Assembly (NCBI GenBank): GCA_013001595.1
Contig: JABDMH010000127.1
Span: 62,001 to 126,000 of the forward strand
Length of the DNA: 64,000 nt
From: Saprospiraceae bacterium
GTDB lineage: Bacteria > Bacteroidota > Bacteroidia > Chitinophagales > Saprospiraceae
Direction of reading: 5' to 3'
The translations under genes and the position numbers were made by a program. Below the pieces are notes generated by a model. The model saw only the letters and a program-made list of their open reading frames with translations, ran no database searches and was not told the origin of the DNA. Shown piece after piece: positions 63,737 to 64,000 of the stretch (the first letter of the stretch is position 1; every line of letters begins with the position of its first letter).

Positions 63737-64000
63737 CTACCTCGGCCTCACCAACTCATCATACGGCTCAAATCCCTTCAAACTGGCTAGGTCCCAGGCA
63801 TATATGAGATTACCATGATCCATGCTAGACCTTCCTTCTTTCATCGATTGTGCCAGTTGGGCCACGGACTCCTCTTTCTCACCCAAAATAGCATGGATCC
63901 TCCCTTGCCAGTAGGGAGTAATCCCTTTTTGAAAACGGTTTAGGGTTCCCGGAAAGGAAGCCCTGAATGATTCTAGTTTTGCGATTTGTGCATGGGCGAG
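63737..64000 (-). CDS. Partial TPR-type protein, C-terminus only
   Basis: The frame runs in from the right edge and stops at TAG (63737-63739), giving 87 residues. They are helical and end GFEPYDELVRPR, with ILGEKEESVAQLAQSM as a TPR-like helix pair before that. Similar C-termini occur in Bacteroidota TPR proteins with TolB-like or kinase domains. The missing N-terminal part lies outside the window, so no function is assigned. Confidence 0.5.
   Translation of the reverse strand, partial: LAHAQIAKLESFRASFPGTLNRFQKGITPYWQGRIHAILGEKEESVAQLAQSMKEGRSSMDHGNLIYAWDLASLKGFEPYDELVRPR

Noticed and set aside
1-64000. SusC/SusD pair, CRISPR array, rRNA or transposase
   Set aside because: None is visible on either strand; no regularly spaced repeats or transposase motifs were found.

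Overview
The window reads as chromosomal DNA from a Bacteroidota species, probably an aquatic or soil polysaccharide degrader. The signs are many Tat-type and lipoprotein-type secreted enzymes, weak Shine-Dalgarno sequences, a TAnnTTTG-type promoter box at 49926, and families common in this phylum (DUF6090, DUF4943-like, 7TM-AraC regulators, ECF42 with a YCII partner). The genus cannot be resolved. There is no SusC/SusD pair, rRNA operon, CRISPR array, intact insertion sequence or convincing intact tRNA.

Layout. 1-3358: a MoxR-like AAA+ ATPase operon cut by the left edge, with an unrecognised 366-aa partner and a divergent unrecognised protein. 3455-16488: eight same-strand genes for mostly exported enzymes (sulfatase, ceramidase-like hydrolase, amidohydrolase, two-domain esterase, Gfo/Idh oxidoreductase, PmoA/DUF6807 lipoprotein, enolase-superfamily enzyme, CehA/McbA-type PHP hydrolase). 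16489-18665: a tRNA-like remnant, a frame-disrupted nucleotide cyclase and a 590-base gap. 18666-23846: a GH29 alpha-L-fucosidase, then a tight operon of flavin reductase, M20 peptidase and P-loop protein. 23989-29168: a small lipoprotein, an APC permease, a CxxCH lipoprotein, a DUF362 protein and a DUF1697 protein. 29371-38284: a second carbohydrate block (PHP hydrolase, OmpA lipoprotein, DUF1961, BNR-4 propeller, GH43, sulfatase). 38432-46096: TPR-cyclase, NnrE, MDR reductase, a cyclase-TolB-TPR-AraC fusion, a membrane protein and an RbsD-like lipoprotein. 46247-52412: a PQQ dehydrogenase/cytochrome c/DUF1080 fusion, a MarR/ABM divergent pair and a YjhG-type sugar-acid dehydratase. 52521-64000: small accessory genes (ECF42 pair, SRPBCC, AraC, PNPOx-like, NmrA, cupin and others) separated by long gaps holding decayed gene fragments and diverged repeats.

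How the genes may work together (inference): sulfatases, esterase, GH29, GH43 and BNR-4/DUF1961 proteins would trim a sulfated, fucose-bearing or esterified glycan outside the cytoplasm. The PQQ dehydrogenase, Gfo/Idh and DUF1080 enzymes would oxidise released sugars or process 3-keto sugars. The enolase-superfamily and IlvD/Edd enzymes would dehydrate sugar acids. Four class III nucleotide cyclase genes in 64 kb, one fused to an AraC DNA-binding domain and one disrupted, suggest cyclic-nucleotide signalling matters to this organism. The least explained loci are the left-edge MoxR operon, the flavin reductase/M20/P-loop operon, and the repeats and gene remnants after 54 kb.
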